A stretch of DNA of 64,000 nt from Falsirhodobacter deserti (GCF_004015795.1 NZ_ML137219.1:131440-195439); one strand, 5' to 3'; counted from the first letter of the stretch, positions 19,899 through 30,576 are shown. The notes: generated by a model not told the origin, from the letters alone. Made by a program: numbers and translations.

Positions 19899-20954
19899 TC
19901 ACGCCGAAAGCGTGCTGTTGTCGATCACGAAGCGGTACTTCACGTCGCTGCGTTGCATGCGGTCATAGGCTTCATCAATCTCCTGGATGCGGATCATCTC
20001 GATGTCGGCGACGATCCCGTGTTCGGCGCAGAAGTCCAGCATCTCTTGTGTCTCGGCAATGCCGCCGATCAGCGATCCCGCGACCGCGCGGCGGCGAAAG
20101 ATGAGGTTGAAGACGCTGGGCGAGGGGTGGGGATGCTCGGGCACGCCGACCAGCGTGAGCGTGCCGTCGCGCTTCAGCAGATTCGTGAAAGTGTCGAGGT
20201 CATGGCTTGCCGCCACCGTGTCGAGGATGAAGTCGAAGGTGTCGGCGTGGCTCTCCACCTCTTCGGAATTGCGGGAGTTGATGACCTCGTCGGCCCCAAG
20301 CTTTTTTGCGTCCTCTCGCTTGCTCTCCGATGTGGTGAAGGCAACGACATGCGCGCCCATGGCATGGGCAATCTTGATTGCCATGTGACCCAGCCCGCCG
20401 ATGCCGACCACGCCCACCTTCTTGCCCGGCCCGACGTTCCAATGGCGCAGCGGCGAGTAGGTGGTGATGCCGGCACAGAGGAGCGGGGCGACCGCAGCAA
20501 GCTGATCCTGCGGGTGGCGGATGTGGAGGACGAAGTTCTCGTCAGTGACGATCCGCTGTGAATAGCCACCCAGCGTGTGCCCGGGTGCATCCTCGGTGGC
20601 GCCGTTATAGGTGCCAATGAAGCCGGTTCCCGTGCAATATTGCTCTTCGCCGTCGCGGCAAGAGGCGCATTGCTGACAGCTTCCCACCATGCAGCCGACG
20701 CCCACCGTGTCTCCCACCTTGAAGCGGGTGACCTGGTCGCCGACCGCGCTGACTTGCCCGACGATCTCGTGGCCGGGCACGCAAGGAAACAAGGTACCAC
20801 CCCACTCGGAGCGCACGGTATGCAGGTCCGAGTGGCAGACACCGCAATAGGCGATCTCGATCTGCACGTCGCTCGGCCCCGGCTCCCGCCGCGGGATCTG
20901 CATCGGCTCGAGGGGCTTGTCGGCAGCGTGGGCACCATAGGCGGGAACGGTCAT
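19899..20954 (-). CDS. Zinc-dependent NAD(P) alcohol dehydrogenase (YahK / cinnamyl-alcohol type)
   Basis: A 351-residue enzyme with full zinc sites: catalytic CGVCHSDLH and GHEIVG, and structural cysteines in SCQQCASCRDGEEQYC. The cofactor motif is GIGGLGHMAIKIAHAMG. This is the YahK/AdhC-like branch that interconverts aldehydes and primary alcohols with NADP(H). AAGGA lies upstream of the ATG at 20954. It is the first gene of a leftward four-gene run and faces the aldo/keto reductase at 21283 across a shared promoter region. Confidence 0.9.
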   Translation of the reverse strand: MTVPAYGAHAADKPLEPMQIPRREPGPSDVQIEIAYCGVCHSDLHTVRSEWGGTLFPCVPGHEIVGQVSAVGDQVTRFKVGDTVGVGCMVGSCQQCASCRDGEEQYCTGTGFIGTYNGATEDAPGHTLGGYSQRIVTDENFVLHIRHPQDQLAAVAPLLCAGITTYSPLRHWNVGPGKKVGVVGIGGLGHMAIKIAHAMGAHVVAFTTSESKREDAKKLGADEVINSRNSEEVESHADTFDFILDTVAASHDLDTFTNLLKRDGTLTLVGVPEHPHPSPSVFNLIFRRRAVAGSLIGGIAETQEMLDFCAEHGIVADIEMIRIQEIDEAYDRMQRSDVKYRFVIDNSTLSA

Positions 20955-22269
<1,315 letters not shown>

Positions 22270-22292
22270 GGCGAAGATTTGGAGTTGAAACA

Positions 22293-23027
22293 ATGAAGAT
22301 GCAGGATCTGACCGGCAAGGTCGCGGTCATCACAGGCGCGTCAAGCGGGATCGGCGAGGCAACGGCACGCTTGCTTGTAGAGGAAGGTGTCAGCGTCGTC
22401 CTTGCCGCCCGCCGCAAGGAGCGGATGGACGCGCTTGTTGATGAGCTGGGGGGCAAGGCGGTCGCGATTGCGGCGGATGTCGGCGATGGGCAGCAGGTCA
22501 CGTCGCTGTTCGATGAAGTCCGCGAACGCTTCGGCGGGCTGGACCTGCTGTTCAACAACGCGGGCATGGGCATCAACGGGCCGTTCGCCGAGAGCGAACC
22601 AGAGGGGTGGAAAACGCAGATCGACGCCAACCTCTACGGTGTTCTCAACTGCACGCATGCCGCGATCCCGCTCCTGAAGGGGCGGGAAGCGGCGATGATC
22701 TCCTCGGTGTCGAGCGTCGGCGGCCGCTACGGGATTGCCGGATGGAGTGTCTACAACGCGACCAAGTTCGCGGTCGTTGGATTCCATGATGCGCTCCGCA
22801 AGGAGCTTGGACCGGAGGGCATTCGCGTGTCACTCATTGAACCCGGCTCCGTGTGGACTGAATGGGGCCACAATGTCCCGGAGGAGGTGATGCGCGAGCG
22901 GCGCGAGAGCCTGGATGCGCTTACCGCAGAGGATATCGCGCAGGCGCTGGTCTATTCCTTTGCGCAGCACCCGCGCGTGCTGGTGGAGGAGATCCTGATC
23001 CGCCCGGTCAAGCAGATCTCGCCCTGA
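22293..23027 (+). CDS. Short-chain dehydrogenase/reductase (SDR)
   Basis: A 244-residue classical SDR with TGASSGIG, NNAG, a catalytic serine in ISSVSSVGG and YNATK. It resembles NADP-dependent SDRs annotated as YdfG- or serdh-like oxidoreductases, whose substrates are usually hydroxy acids, aldehydes or small ketones. GGAG lies eight bases upstream of the ATG. It is the second gene of the rightward run starting at 21283. Confidence 0.86.
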   Translation: MKMQDLTGKVAVITGASSGIGEATARLLVEEGVSVVLAARRKERMDALVDELGGKAVAIAADVGDGQQVTSLFDEVRERFGGLDLLFNNAGMGINGPFAESEPEGWKTQIDANLYGVLNCTHAAIPLLKGREAAMISSVSSVGGRYGIAGWSVYNATKFAVVGFHDALRKELGPEGIRVSLIEPGSVWTEWGHNVPEEVMRERRESLDALTAEDIAQALVYSFAQHPRVLVEEILIRPVKQISP

Positions 23028-23079
23028 GCATGCTCCGCTGCTGCCCGCGGGACCATTTTTCAAGTTACAGGAGACCATC

Positions 23080-23922
23080 ATGTCGGATACAAAGCGCACA
23101 TGGCTCATCACCGGATGCTCGACCGGCCTTGGACGCGCACTGGCCGAGGTCGTGATCGCGCGCGGCGAACGTATTTTCGCCACGGCCCGTAATCCCGAAC
23201 AGCTTGCCGATCTCGTTGAAGGCCATGACAATGCGCACGCGCTGCAGCTCGACGTCACCTCGAACGAGGACATCAGAGCTGCAGTTGCGGCTGTCGAGGA
23301 GACGGGCGGCGTCGACGTGCTCGTGAACAACGCCGGATACGGCTACCTCACCGCCTTTGAAGAGGGGGATGAGGAAGGCTATCGCGCGCAGTTCGAAACG
23401 AACATGTTCGGCCTCATTGCGATGACCAAAGCCGTGCTGCCGGCGATGCGCAGACGCGGCTCCGGCCACATCGTCAACATCGCCTCGGTGGGTGGCCTCG
23501 TCGGCAACCCCGGCTCGGCTTATTATGCCGCCACGAAGTTCGGCGTCGTCGGTCTGTCCGACGCGCTGTCCAAGGAGGTGGGGCCGCTGGGCATCAAGCT
23601 CACCGTGGTGGAGCCCGGGCCCTTCCGGACGGACTGGGCCGGGCGCTCGCTCCAGTCCTCCGGCAAGCGGATCGACGCTTATTCGAAGACGGTTCACGAA
23701 CGTCTGGATCAGGTGGCGCAGCAGAGTGGCCATCAGCCTGGCGATCCGGTGCGTGCGGCCGAAGCCATCATCACCGCCGTCGACAGCGAGCAGCCGCCTC
23801 TCAACCTTGTGCTTGGTGCGCCGGGTCTGAAGATGGCCCGCGAGAAGCTCGCGGCGCTCGCAACCGAATTTGACAAATGGGAAGCTGTGACGCTTGGCGC
23901 GGACTTCCCGGACGAGGCATGA
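23080..23922 (+). CDS. Short-chain dehydrogenase/reductase (SDR)
   Basis: A 280-residue SDR with TGCSTGLG in place of the usual TGxxxGIG, then NNAGYGYLTAFEE, NIASVGG and YAATK. This is the common group annotated simply as oxidoreductase, often found in LysR- or TetR-controlled stress clusters. AGGAG precedes the ATG. It is the last gene of the rightward run. About 750 bp without a gene follow it. Confidence 0.86.
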   Translation: MSDTKRTWLITGCSTGLGRALAEVVIARGERIFATARNPEQLADLVEGHDNAHALQLDVTSNEDIRAAVAAVEETGGVDVLVNNAGYGYLTAFEEGDEEGYRAQFETNMFGLIAMTKAVLPAMRRRGSGHIVNIASVGGLVGNPGSAYYAATKFGVVGLSDALSKEVGPLGIKLTVVEPGPFRTDWAGRSLQSSGKRIDAYSKTVHERLDQVAQQSGHQPGDPVRAAEAIITAVDSEQPPLNLVLGAPGLKMAREKLAALATEFDKWEAVTLGADFPDEA

Positions 23923-24678
23923 CGCGGGATTGGGCTGGAGATGGAAGCGCCGTCCTAGCCCATCAAACCGCCTCAGCCATAGCGGGCTCCGAATTCTCGC
24001 GCGAAAAAAGCTCGAGGATAAATCCTGCTGCCCGAGCAGACAGTCCGCCGAACCGCGTGTGACAAAAATCGCCGCCGCTGGGCGGGCCGGGACCGGCATG
24101 ACGGAAGAGCGTTTTGCCGAATCTCCTTTGAAAGAGCAGGGGAGAACGGCCCCAACGCAGCCTCAGAACAGTAACAGCTGCATCGGCGGATAGCCCGGCC
24201 GGCACTTTGCCATCTTGGGCCTCTTGAACACGGATTCAGCCACTGCCCGTGTCGGCCATACACTGGCGTTCTCCTCGAAAGGTACCGCTGCGACAATTGC
24301 GTCCCCCAACTCTCCCTTTGGGAGGCGCACCAGTCAACACCGGGATTCGGCAACACTCGATGTAGACTGGTGCGGCAGTGTGCGGGGAGGACGCACCCCT
24401 TAATTACTTGCCGAAGGATAGAATGTTCCCGACTGTGGCGTTCCACCAGCGTGCCGTAACGCAGCGTGCCGAAGCTCTCCGGCACGGGAGCCGCGCGCCC
24501 GTTGATGGTGGATCCCGGCAGTCCCGCATTCATTAACATGAAGCGCGCGCTGGAGGTGGCCGCTCTGCTTGTAACCGAGCATATAATGCCTGTAACACTG
24601 ATCCGGTCGCACAATCAGGCCATGTAACCGTATCCCTCCTCAGGGAATGGATGCGGCGCTGATCGGGAAGGATATACC
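23923..24678. other. Gene-free gap inside the redox cluster
   Basis: Some 755 bp contain no gene I can support. Several short frames exist on both strands but none has a family, a good ribosome site or convincing composition. A plus-strand frame near 24507-24626 looks weakly protein-like and could be the tail of a lost gene. The promoter of the following aldo/keto reductase should be at the right end. Confidence 0.4.
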
Positions 24679-25665
24679 ATGAACTACAGAAAGTTCGGCC
24701 GCACAGGCCGGTCCGTGTCCGAGATCGGTTTTGGCGCTTGGGCCATCGGCGGGTCTTGGGGGGACGTTTCGGAGGCGGACGCCCGCGGCGCCCTCCATGC
24801 AGCCCTCGATGCCGGAACCAACTTCATCGACACGGCCGACGTTTATGGCGATGGCAGGTCCGAACGCATCATTGCCGAGGTGCTGAAGGAACGCGGTGGA
24901 CCACGGCCCTTCGTAGCTACCAAGGCGGGCCGCCGCCTGTCGCCTCATGTCGCGGAAGGTTACACGAAGGACGCGCTGACAGGGTTCGTCGAACGCTCGC
25001 TCCGCAATCTTGCCACGGATTGCCTGGACCTTGTGCAGCTGCATTGTCCGCCCACAGAGGTGTTCTATCGCCCCGAAGTGTTCGACGCGCTGGACGACCT
25101 GGTCGCGGCCGGCAAGATCCGCAACTACGGCGTATCCGTCGAGAAGGTGGAGGAAGGGCTGAAGGCGATTGAATATCCCGGGGTCGCCTCCGTCCAGATC
25201 ATCTACAACATCTTCCGGCAAAGACCGGCAGACCTGCTGTTCCGCGAAGCCAAGGCGAAGGACGTGGCGGTGATCGTGCGGGTTCCCTTGGCCTCCGGCC
25301 TGCTGACCGGCAAGATGAATGCCGCGACGGAGTTCGCGGCGGACGACCACCGCGCGTTCAACCGCAACGGCGAGGCGTTCGACAAGGGTGAGACCTTCGC
25401 GGGCGTGCCCTATGATCTGGCGCTGGAGGTTGTGGAGGAGATCCGCAGGCTGGTGCCCGCCGGCGTGCCACTTGCCCGGTTTGCGCTGCGCTGGATTCTC
25501 ATGGAGGATGCTGTGAGCGTGGTTATCCCGGGGGCGAAGACGGCAACGCAGTCATCGGCCAACAGTTCGGCCAGTGATCTCGCCGGGCTGCCACCGGACG
25601 TGATGGCGGAACTGCGCAACATCTATCGGACACGCATTGCGCCCCATGTGCACCATCACTGGTGA
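24679..25665 (+). CDS. Aldo/keto reductase
   Basis: A 328-residue AKR with FIDTADVYGDGRSE, VATKAG, a histidine in LVQLHCPP, and a phosphate-binding end GAKTATQSSANSSA. It belongs to the group of aryl-alcohol or general stress aldo/keto reductases and differs clearly from the AKR at 21283. AAGGA lies upstream of the ATG. It converges on the dehydrogenase at 25738 across a strong hairpin. Confidence 0.88.
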   Translation: MNYRKFGRTGRSVSEIGFGAWAIGGSWGDVSEADARGALHAALDAGTNFIDTADVYGDGRSERIIAEVLKERGGPRPFVATKAGRRLSPHVAEGYTKDALTGFVERSLRNLATDCLDLVQLHCPPTEVFYRPEVFDALDDLVAAGKIRNYGVSVEKVEEGLKAIEYPGVASVQIIYNIFRQRPADLLFREAKAKDVAVIVRVPLASGLLTGKMNAATEFAADDHRAFNRNGEAFDKGETFAGVPYDLALEVVEEIRRLVPAGVPLARFALRWILMEDAVSVVIPGAKTATQSSANSSASDLAGLPPDVMAELRNIYRTRIAPHVHHHW

Positions 25666-25709
25666 CGAGCGCCTCAAGCGGCATCCCGACGCCGACGATG
25701 CTGGGACTC

Positions 25710-25732
25710 CGGGCGGCCGCCGCGGCCGCCCG
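25710..25732. terminator. Hairpin between convergent genes
   Basis: CGGGCGGCCG (25710-25719) and CGGCCGCCCG (25723-25732) form a perfect 10-bp GC stem with a three-base loop, placed between the stops of two convergent genes. Neither side has a long T-run, so it may act as a bidirectional barrier rather than a textbook terminator. Confidence 0.55.
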
Positions 25733-25737
25733 TAGCT

Positions 25738-26751
25738 TCAAAACCCTTCAAGCACGATCTTGCCGCGCGCTGTGCCCGCCTCGATCAGCGCATGGGCTTT
25801 CGCCAGATTGGCGGCGTTGATCGGCTGCAACGTCTCAGTCAAAGTTGTGCGGATCCTTCCATCATCAATCAACGTGGCGATTTCGTTCAGCAGCTTGCCC
25901 TGCTCGCCGATGTCGGGCGTGCCGAAGATGGCGCGGGTGAACATCAGTTCCCAATGGATGGACACCGTCTTGCGCTTGAAGCCCAGCACGTTCAGCGTCT
26001 CTGGATCGTCGATCAGGCCGAAGCGACCCTGCGGGGCGATCAGTGCCTCGATGCCCGGAACGTGGCGATCGCTGTTGGTGGTGGAGAAAACGAAGCCGGG
26101 GGCGCCGATCCCCAAAGCATCGATCTGTGCGGCCAGGTCGCCGTGGTGGTCGATGACGTGATGGGCACCGAGTTCGCGCACCCAGTCCTGCGTTTCAGGA
26201 CGTGAGGCGGTGGCGATGACCGTCAGGTCGGTCAGCGCACGCACCAGCTGGATCGCGATGGAGCCAACGCCGCCCGCGCCGCCGATGATCAGAACCGCAT
26301 TGGCCGCGCCGGGCACCGGGCGGCGGATGTCCAGCCGGTCGAACAGCATCTCCCAGGCGGTGATCGCGGTCAGCGGCAGGGCCGCGGCCTCGGCGTTGGA
26401 CAATGTGCTGGGCTTGTGGCCAACGATGCGGGCATCGACCAGATGAAACTGGCTGTTGGAGCCCGGCCGCATGATGGAGCCCGCATAGAATACATCATCG
26501 CCCACGGCAAAGCCTTCGGCGTCGGGGCCGACTTCGGCCACGCGACCAACGGCGTCCCAGCCCAGCACCTTCCACTCCCCTTCGGGTGGGGTCGCGCTTT
26601 TCCGGACCTTGGTGTCGACGGGATTTACCGACACTGCTGCCACCTCGACCAGCAGGTCATGGCCCGCGGCGGTCGGGCGGGGCAGGTCGATGTCCTGCAA
26701 GGCGTCCGCGCGGTCGATGTCTCCGGGGGTTTTGTAACCGATGGCTTTCAT
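25738..26751 (-). CDS. Zinc-type (ZADH1-like) MDR dehydrogenase/reductase
   Basis: A 337-residue medium-chain reductase, start at 26751 with GGAG upstream. It begins MKAIGYKTPGDID and has VNPVDTKVR, LGWDAVGRVAEVG, the Rossmann motif IIGGAGGVGSIAIQL, and ends TARGKIVLEGF. These features match the group annotated as zinc-binding alcohol dehydrogenase family, although no classic zinc cysteine cluster is present. Members reduce enones and quinones with NADPH. Monocistronic, with about 380 bp of gene-free DNA upstream. Confidence 0.85.
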   Translation of the reverse strand: MKAIGYKTPGDIDRADALQDIDLPRPTAAGHDLLVEVAAVSVNPVDTKVRKSATPPEGEWKVLGWDAVGRVAEVGPDAEGFAVGDDVFYAGSIMRPGSNSQFHLVDARIVGHKPSTLSNAEAAALPLTAITAWEMLFDRLDIRRPVPGAANAVLIIGGAGGVGSIAIQLVRALTDLTVIATASRPETQDWVRELGAHHVIDHHGDLAAQIDALGIGAPGFVFSTTNSDRHVPGIEALIAPQGRFGLIDDPETLNVLGFKRKTVSIHWELMFTRAIFGTPDIGEQGKLLNEIATLIDDGRIRTTLTETLQPINAANLAKAHALIEAGTARGKIVLEGF

Positions 26752-27129
26752 GGGCACTCCATACTGCAGTTGTCCTGAAGCGAAGGTAGGACCACGTCCG
26801 AAAAGGCCAATCAAACAAAGCGGCGGAAGGCTGGATGTCACTCTGGTTCATGAGCTTTGGGGGGTGCGGCGAAACTGAGGGGGGCAGATACCACAACAAT
26901 AAACAGAGGTCGCAGCACGAGCAGAGACCACGTCTCGAGTGCTGGGCACTTCACCAGGGTGCCACCAGTTCGCCCCCATCAAACTTCGGCATCCCTCGCC
27001 TGTGACGAAAGGATCAAACATAACTGTTTGATCCGAGGCGCCGGGGGGACTCCGAATCCCAATCCGAACGATCTTGCCGCTCCCGATAAATACGCGCATC
27101 TTTTCGGCGGTGGGCAGTTCGTCAGCTTG
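26752..27129. other. Gene-free gap with the promoter of the MDR gene
   Basis: No supported gene. The leftward promoter of the dehydrogenase should lie within the first 100 bp. The right part adjoins gene remnants and may be degraded coding sequence that is no longer recognisable. Confidence 0.35.
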
Positions 27130-27400
27130 TCAAGCAGGTCCTACACCTGGCGTGGCCGTAGGAACCGCGTAGAGCGACTGGCTGGCCGCCATGAAGAGAT
27201 GGTTGCGCGTCGACCCTCCCAAGTAGAGATTGCCGCAAACCTCGGGCAGACGGATGCGGCCGAGCAGTTTTCCGTCAGGCGAGATCGCTTCAAAAGGCTG
27301 TGGGGTGGCTTCTAGGCTGCTGCCAGCGACCTTGTAGTTAGGAGATCCAGCGCCGCCTAGAGTCACGGCGCCCTTCGGGCCGCCCGGCATCGACCATCGC
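27130..27400 (-). pseudogene. C-terminal fragment of an SMP-30/gluconolactonase-family protein
   Basis: The segment PFEAISPDGKLLGRIRLPEV, then GNLYLGGSTRNHLFMAASQSLYAV, is the last beta-propeller blade of SMP-30/gluconolactonase lactonases. Only about 85 residues remain, with no start or other blades. Directly upstream in the same direction is an SDR tail, so two decayed genes have been joined. Confidence 0.6.
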
Positions 27401-27404
27401 TGCC

Positions 27405-27583
27405 TGGGGCCCCGGCAGGTCATTCCGCCAGCGGAAAGCGTCGAAATCCCGCCCCGTCACGCCGTCCGAGGCCTCCGAAGCCAGCCATAGAAGCGGCAGG
27501 ACGATGATCCCCGGGTCGAGGAGCTTCCGCCGCTCGGCCTCTGGGAAGCCCTCCTGGATCATGCCCGGATGGCTTTGCTTCAA
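27405..27583 (-). pseudogene. C-terminal fragment of a short-chain dehydrogenase
   Basis: The sequence IVLPLLWLASEASDGVTGRD followed by FDAFRW is a typical end of classical SDRs that bind sugars or ketones. No Rossmann motif or active site precedes it. The fragment begins at the end of the ArsR-type gene, so most of the SDR was replaced or deleted. Confidence 0.6.
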
Positions 27584-27930
27584 GCGCCTCCACCTTTTGC
27601 CTCATCCTCCGCCTCCTTGCCAGCATTCACCCCTATTGCGCCCAGCACTGCATCGAGCAGTCCCGGGAAGCGCAGGTCCAGCTCGGCGCGGCGCAAGGTG
27701 TTGATATGCATGGTGCCTTTGATTCGGGTTCTGATGAGGCCGCTGTCGCGCAACACCCGGTAGTGATGGGACATGCTCGACTTCGGCCTGCCGGCATTGA
27801 GCATGGTACACGTGGCCTCGGTCATCGTTGCCAACCGGTTGACGATCTCGGTCCGGACGGGGTCGCTCAGCGCCTGAAACATATGCTCCAGAGCGACGTT
27901 CTCGATTGCAGGGTGATGGAGTTCTTTCAT
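27580..27930 (-). CDS. ArsR/SmtB-family winged-helix regulator
   Basis: A protein of up to 116 residues with the ArsR-type winged helix: MFQALSDPVRTEIVNRLA, a recognition-helix region SSMSHHYRVLRDSGLI, and the wing TRIKGTMHINTLRR. No CxC metal-binding pair is present in the usual helix; one lone Cys (TCTML) lies near residue 41. It is therefore more likely a redox or electrophile sensor than a metal sensor. It is divergent from the Old Yellow Enzyme gene 100 bp away and probably controls it. The first Met lacks a clear ribosome site; Met17 is an alternative. Confidence 0.78.
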   Translation of the reverse strand: MKELHHPAIENVALEHMFQALSDPVRTEIVNRLATMTEATCTMLNAGRPKSSMSHHYRVLRDSGLIRTRIKGTMHINTLRRAELDLRFPGLLDAVLGAIGVNAGKEAEDEAKGGGA

Positions 27931-27968
27931 CGGCAGGCTGATAGCACAGGTTGTATGGTCATCCTAAC

Positions 27969-27986
27969 GTTCGCTTGTATTCGAAC
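27969..27986. promoter_or_regulatory. Possible operator between the ArsR-type regulator and the OYE gene
   Basis: GTTCG (27969-27973) and CGAAC (27982-27986) form an inverted repeat, overlapped by the near-palindrome TTGTATTCGAACAA. It lies in the 102-bp divergent gap next to an AT-rich TAGAAT that could be a -10 box for the OYE gene. Confidence 0.45.
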
Positions 27987-28032
27987 AATAGAATAATTAG
28001 GTGGTTAAGCTGCTTTCTGATGGAGAATGCCC

Positions 28033-29130
28033 ATGCCGACCCTGTTCGATCCGTTCAGCCTCAAGGGTTCTACCCTGCGCAACCGCATCGCCGTCTCGCC
28101 CATGTGCCAGTACATGGCCGAAGAAGGCGAGGTGAACGACTGGCACCGCGTTCACTACGAAGGGCTTGCGCGTGGCGGCGCAGGGCTTGTCGTAGTGGAG
28201 GCGACGGCCGTTTCGCCGGAAGGACGAATCACGCCTGCCGACCTCGGTCTGTGGAACGACGCGCAGGCGGAGAAGCTCCGCCCGGTGGTCGCGGCCATCA
28301 AGCGTTGGGGTGCGGTGCCGGGCATTCAGATCGGCCACGCCGGCCGCAAGGCAAGCGCCAACCGGCCTTGGGAGGGAGACGACCACATTCCCGAAGGGGA
28401 TTCCCGAGGGTGGGAAACGATCTCACCTTCGCCGCTCGCGTTCGGCGGCGACCTGCCGCGGGTGCCGACGGAGATGACAGTTGAAGAAATCGCCCGCGTC
28501 CGCAGCGATTTCGTTGCCGCCGCAACACGCGCGCGCGACCTCGGGTTCGAGTGGCTCGTGCTCCACTTCGCGCACGGCTACCTCGCTCAGAGCTTCTGGT
28601 CGGATCACGCCAATCAGCGCAGCGACGAGTATGGCGGAAGTGCGGAAAACCGCGGCCGCTTCCTGCTCGAAACGCTAGCCGCCGTGCGCGAGGTCTGGCC
28701 GGAGGACCGCCCCCTCACCGCGCGTTTTGGCGTGATCGAGTTCGACGGCCGAGATGAGGAGACGCTCGCCCAATCTATCGGCCTGGTTCAGCAGTTCAAG
28801 GCTGCCGGGCTCGACTTCATTGATGTCTCGATCAGCTTTTCAACGCCGCATGCCAAGATCCCATGGGGTGCCAGCTTCATGGCCACGATCGCGGAACGCG
28901 TGCGGCGGGAGACCGGGCTGCCGAGCTCGACCAGCTGGTATATCAGCGACGCCGAGCAGGCAAACGCGTTGATCAGCAAGGAGCAGGTCGACCTCGTGAT
29001 GCTCGGCCGGCCGCTGCTGGCTGACCCGCATTGGCCGTATGCCGCCGCGCGCAAGCTTGGCTTGGAGCACCCCGCCTCCGTCCTGCCTGCGCCTTACGCT
29101 CACTGGCTGGAGCGTTACCGCACAGCCTGA
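28033..29130 (+). CDS. NADH:flavin oxidoreductase, Old Yellow Enzyme family (YqjM/NamA type)
   Basis: A 365-residue FMN ene-reductase. The start at 28033 has GGAG seven bases upstream; the ATG six bases earlier is too close to it. The thermophilic-like OYE signatures are present: SPMCQYMAEEG, then QIGHAGRKAS, the active-site histidine pair in HFAHGYLAQSFWSD, NRGRFLLETL, and phosphate-binding VMLGRPLLADPHW. These enzymes reduce activated C=C bonds of enones, nitroalkenes or N-ethylmaleimide using NAD(P)H. The divergent ArsR-type gene suggests induction by electrophiles, as known for OYE-regulator pairs in other bacteria. Confidence 0.92.
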   Translation: MPTLFDPFSLKGSTLRNRIAVSPMCQYMAEEGEVNDWHRVHYEGLARGGAGLVVVEATAVSPEGRITPADLGLWNDAQAEKLRPVVAAIKRWGAVPGIQIGHAGRKASANRPWEGDDHIPEGDSRGWETISPSPLAFGGDLPRVPTEMTVEEIARVRSDFVAAATRARDLGFEWLVLHFAHGYLAQSFWSDHANQRSDEYGGSAENRGRFLLETLAAVREVWPEDRPLTARFGVIEFDGRDEETLAQSIGLVQQFKAAGLDFIDVSISFSTPHAKIPWGASFMATIAERVRRETGLPSSTSWYISDAEQANALISKEQVDLVMLGRPLLADPHWPYAAARKLGLEHPASVLPAPYAHWLERYRTA

Positions 29131-29197
29131 TTTTTATGGGCGGCCTGATCTCATCTGTTCATATGGGTTCAGGCCGAAAGGCGACTCTGGCGCTTTG

Positions 29198-29215
29198 AGG
29201 TTAGGCATGTAACCT
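29198..29215. promoter_or_regulatory. Possible operator upstream of the last MDR gene
   Basis: AGGTTA (29198-29203) and TAACCT (29210-29215) are perfect inverted 6-bp arms with a 6-bp spacer, 48 bp before the start of the downstream reductase. The position suits a repressor or activator site; no cognate regulator is adjacent. Confidence 0.45.
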
Positions 29216-29262
29216 GACGCGCCCGATCCGGCGCTGAGACACAACATGCAAGGAGAATGAGT

Positions 29263-30255
29263 ATGACCAGAGTTGTGCGCTTTCACGAATACGGCGAACC
29301 TGACGTGCTGCAGATCGACGACATCGAGGTCTCACCTCCGGCTGCCGATGAGGTGCAGATCAACGTCCGGGCCATCGGTCTGAACCGGGCCGAGGTGATG
29401 TTCCGGCGGAACGCCTATCTTCAGGAAGCAGAGTTCCCGTCACAGCTGGGATATGAGGCCGCCGGCACCATCAAAGCGCTTGGACACGAGGTCGAGAATT
29501 TTGCCGTCGGTGATATCGTCAGTGTCATTCCGACCTTGGATATGGCGCGGTGGGGAACCTACGGCGAGATCATCAACGTTCCGGCCCGCCACGTCGTTCG
29601 GCATCCCGAGAACCTGACCTACGAGCAGGCTGCCGCATCCTGGATGCAGTATGTCACGGCTTGGGGCGCGCTTATCGAGCAGGCAAAGCTTTCTGCCGGT
29701 GAATTCGTGATCGTTTCAGCCGCATCGAGCAGCGTGGGCATCGCGGCGATCCAGGTCGCCCGCAGCGTGGGCGCCAACGTGATTGCAACGACCCGGACAC
29801 ATGCAAAGGCGGAAGCGCTGCGCAGCGCCGGTGCTCATCACGTCATTGCAACAGCGGAAGAGGACCTGCCGGCTCGTGTCAACACGATCACGGAGGGCAA
29901 GGGCGCGCGCGTTGTCTTCGATCCGATCGGCGGACCAGCCATTGCGCAACTGGCCGATTGCATGAGCGTCGGCGGCATCCTGTTGGAATACGGCGCGCTC
30001 AGCTCCACCGAAGGACCGTTCCCTCAATTTGCAGTGCTTGGGAAAAGCCTGACGCTGAAAGGTTATCTCTACACTGAGATCGTCTCTGACGATGCGATCC
30101 TTGAGCGGGCAAAGTCCTTTATCAACGACGGCCTGCGGTCTGGTACTTTGGCGCCTCTGATATCCCGCACCTTTGCCTTCGATGAGATCCAGGAAGCCAC
30201 CCGCTTTCTGGAAAGCAACGAACAGGTCGGAAAGATCGTCGTTCGTGTAGAGTAA
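29263..30255 (+). CDS. MDR-family quinone oxidoreductase-like dehydrogenase
   Basis: A 330-residue zeta-crystallin-like reductase. The start at 29263 is chosen because AGGAG at 29251-29255 is too close to the ATG at 29257. It shows GLNRAEVMFRR, LGYEAAGTIKALG, the cofactor region VIVSAASSSVGIAAIQVARS, FDPIGG, and the end FLESNEQVGKIVVRVE. These enzymes usually reduce quinones or enones with NADPH without zinc. It is the right-hand end of the redox cluster; insertion-sequence debris starts about 160 bp downstream. Confidence 0.87.
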   Translation: MTRVVRFHEYGEPDVLQIDDIEVSPPAADEVQINVRAIGLNRAEVMFRRNAYLQEAEFPSQLGYEAAGTIKALGHEVENFAVGDIVSVIPTLDMARWGTYGEIINVPARHVVRHPENLTYEQAAASWMQYVTAWGALIEQAKLSAGEFVIVSAASSSVGIAAIQVARSVGANVIATTRTHAKAEALRSAGAHHVIATAEEDLPARVNTITEGKGARVVFDPIGGPAIAQLADCMSVGGILLEYGALSSTEGPFPQFAVLGKSLTLKGYLYTEIVSDDAILERAKSFINDGLRSGTLAPLISRTFAFDEIQEATRFLESNEQVGKIVVRVE

Positions 30256-30412
30256 AGCGGTGTCCCCTTATCGTGTTAGGCGGTGAGGGGGCAAACGTCG
30301 GCAAAGGGCTTAGGCTGTTTGGAAACTCGTCGTCGATGACCGTTTAGACTGCGGCGAGGATGAAGAAGATGTCGCACCACGGGGCGGATCTCCACAGGGA
30401 GTGCGGCCTTCT

Positions 30413-30496
30413 TCAGGCCTTCACCGCTTCCATCAGCCCTTGGATCCCGATCAGCGCCACCATCCGCTTGATGTTGTAGGCGAAGACGTTCAGAGG
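30413..30496 (-). pseudogene. C-terminal remnant of a DDE transposase (IS1182/IS5-like)
   Basis: About 27 residues (LNVFAYNIKRMVALIGIQGL, then MEAVKA and a stop) match the end of IS1182- or IS5-type transposases. The fragment is cut exactly where an IS3-family terminus begins at 30497. The 150 bp to its left may be the old 3' flank of the same element. Confidence 0.6.
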
Positions 30497-30576
30497 TGGT
30501 CCAGGAGATCCGGACAGCCGGGATAAGTGGATTTTCCGCGCAACAGCGGCATGATGCTGCGAGCGAGGAGATGACC

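Noticed and set aside
24400-24626. Possible small genes in the 755-bp gap
   Set aside because: Frames on both strands lack ribosome sites and recognisable families; composition alone was not enough.
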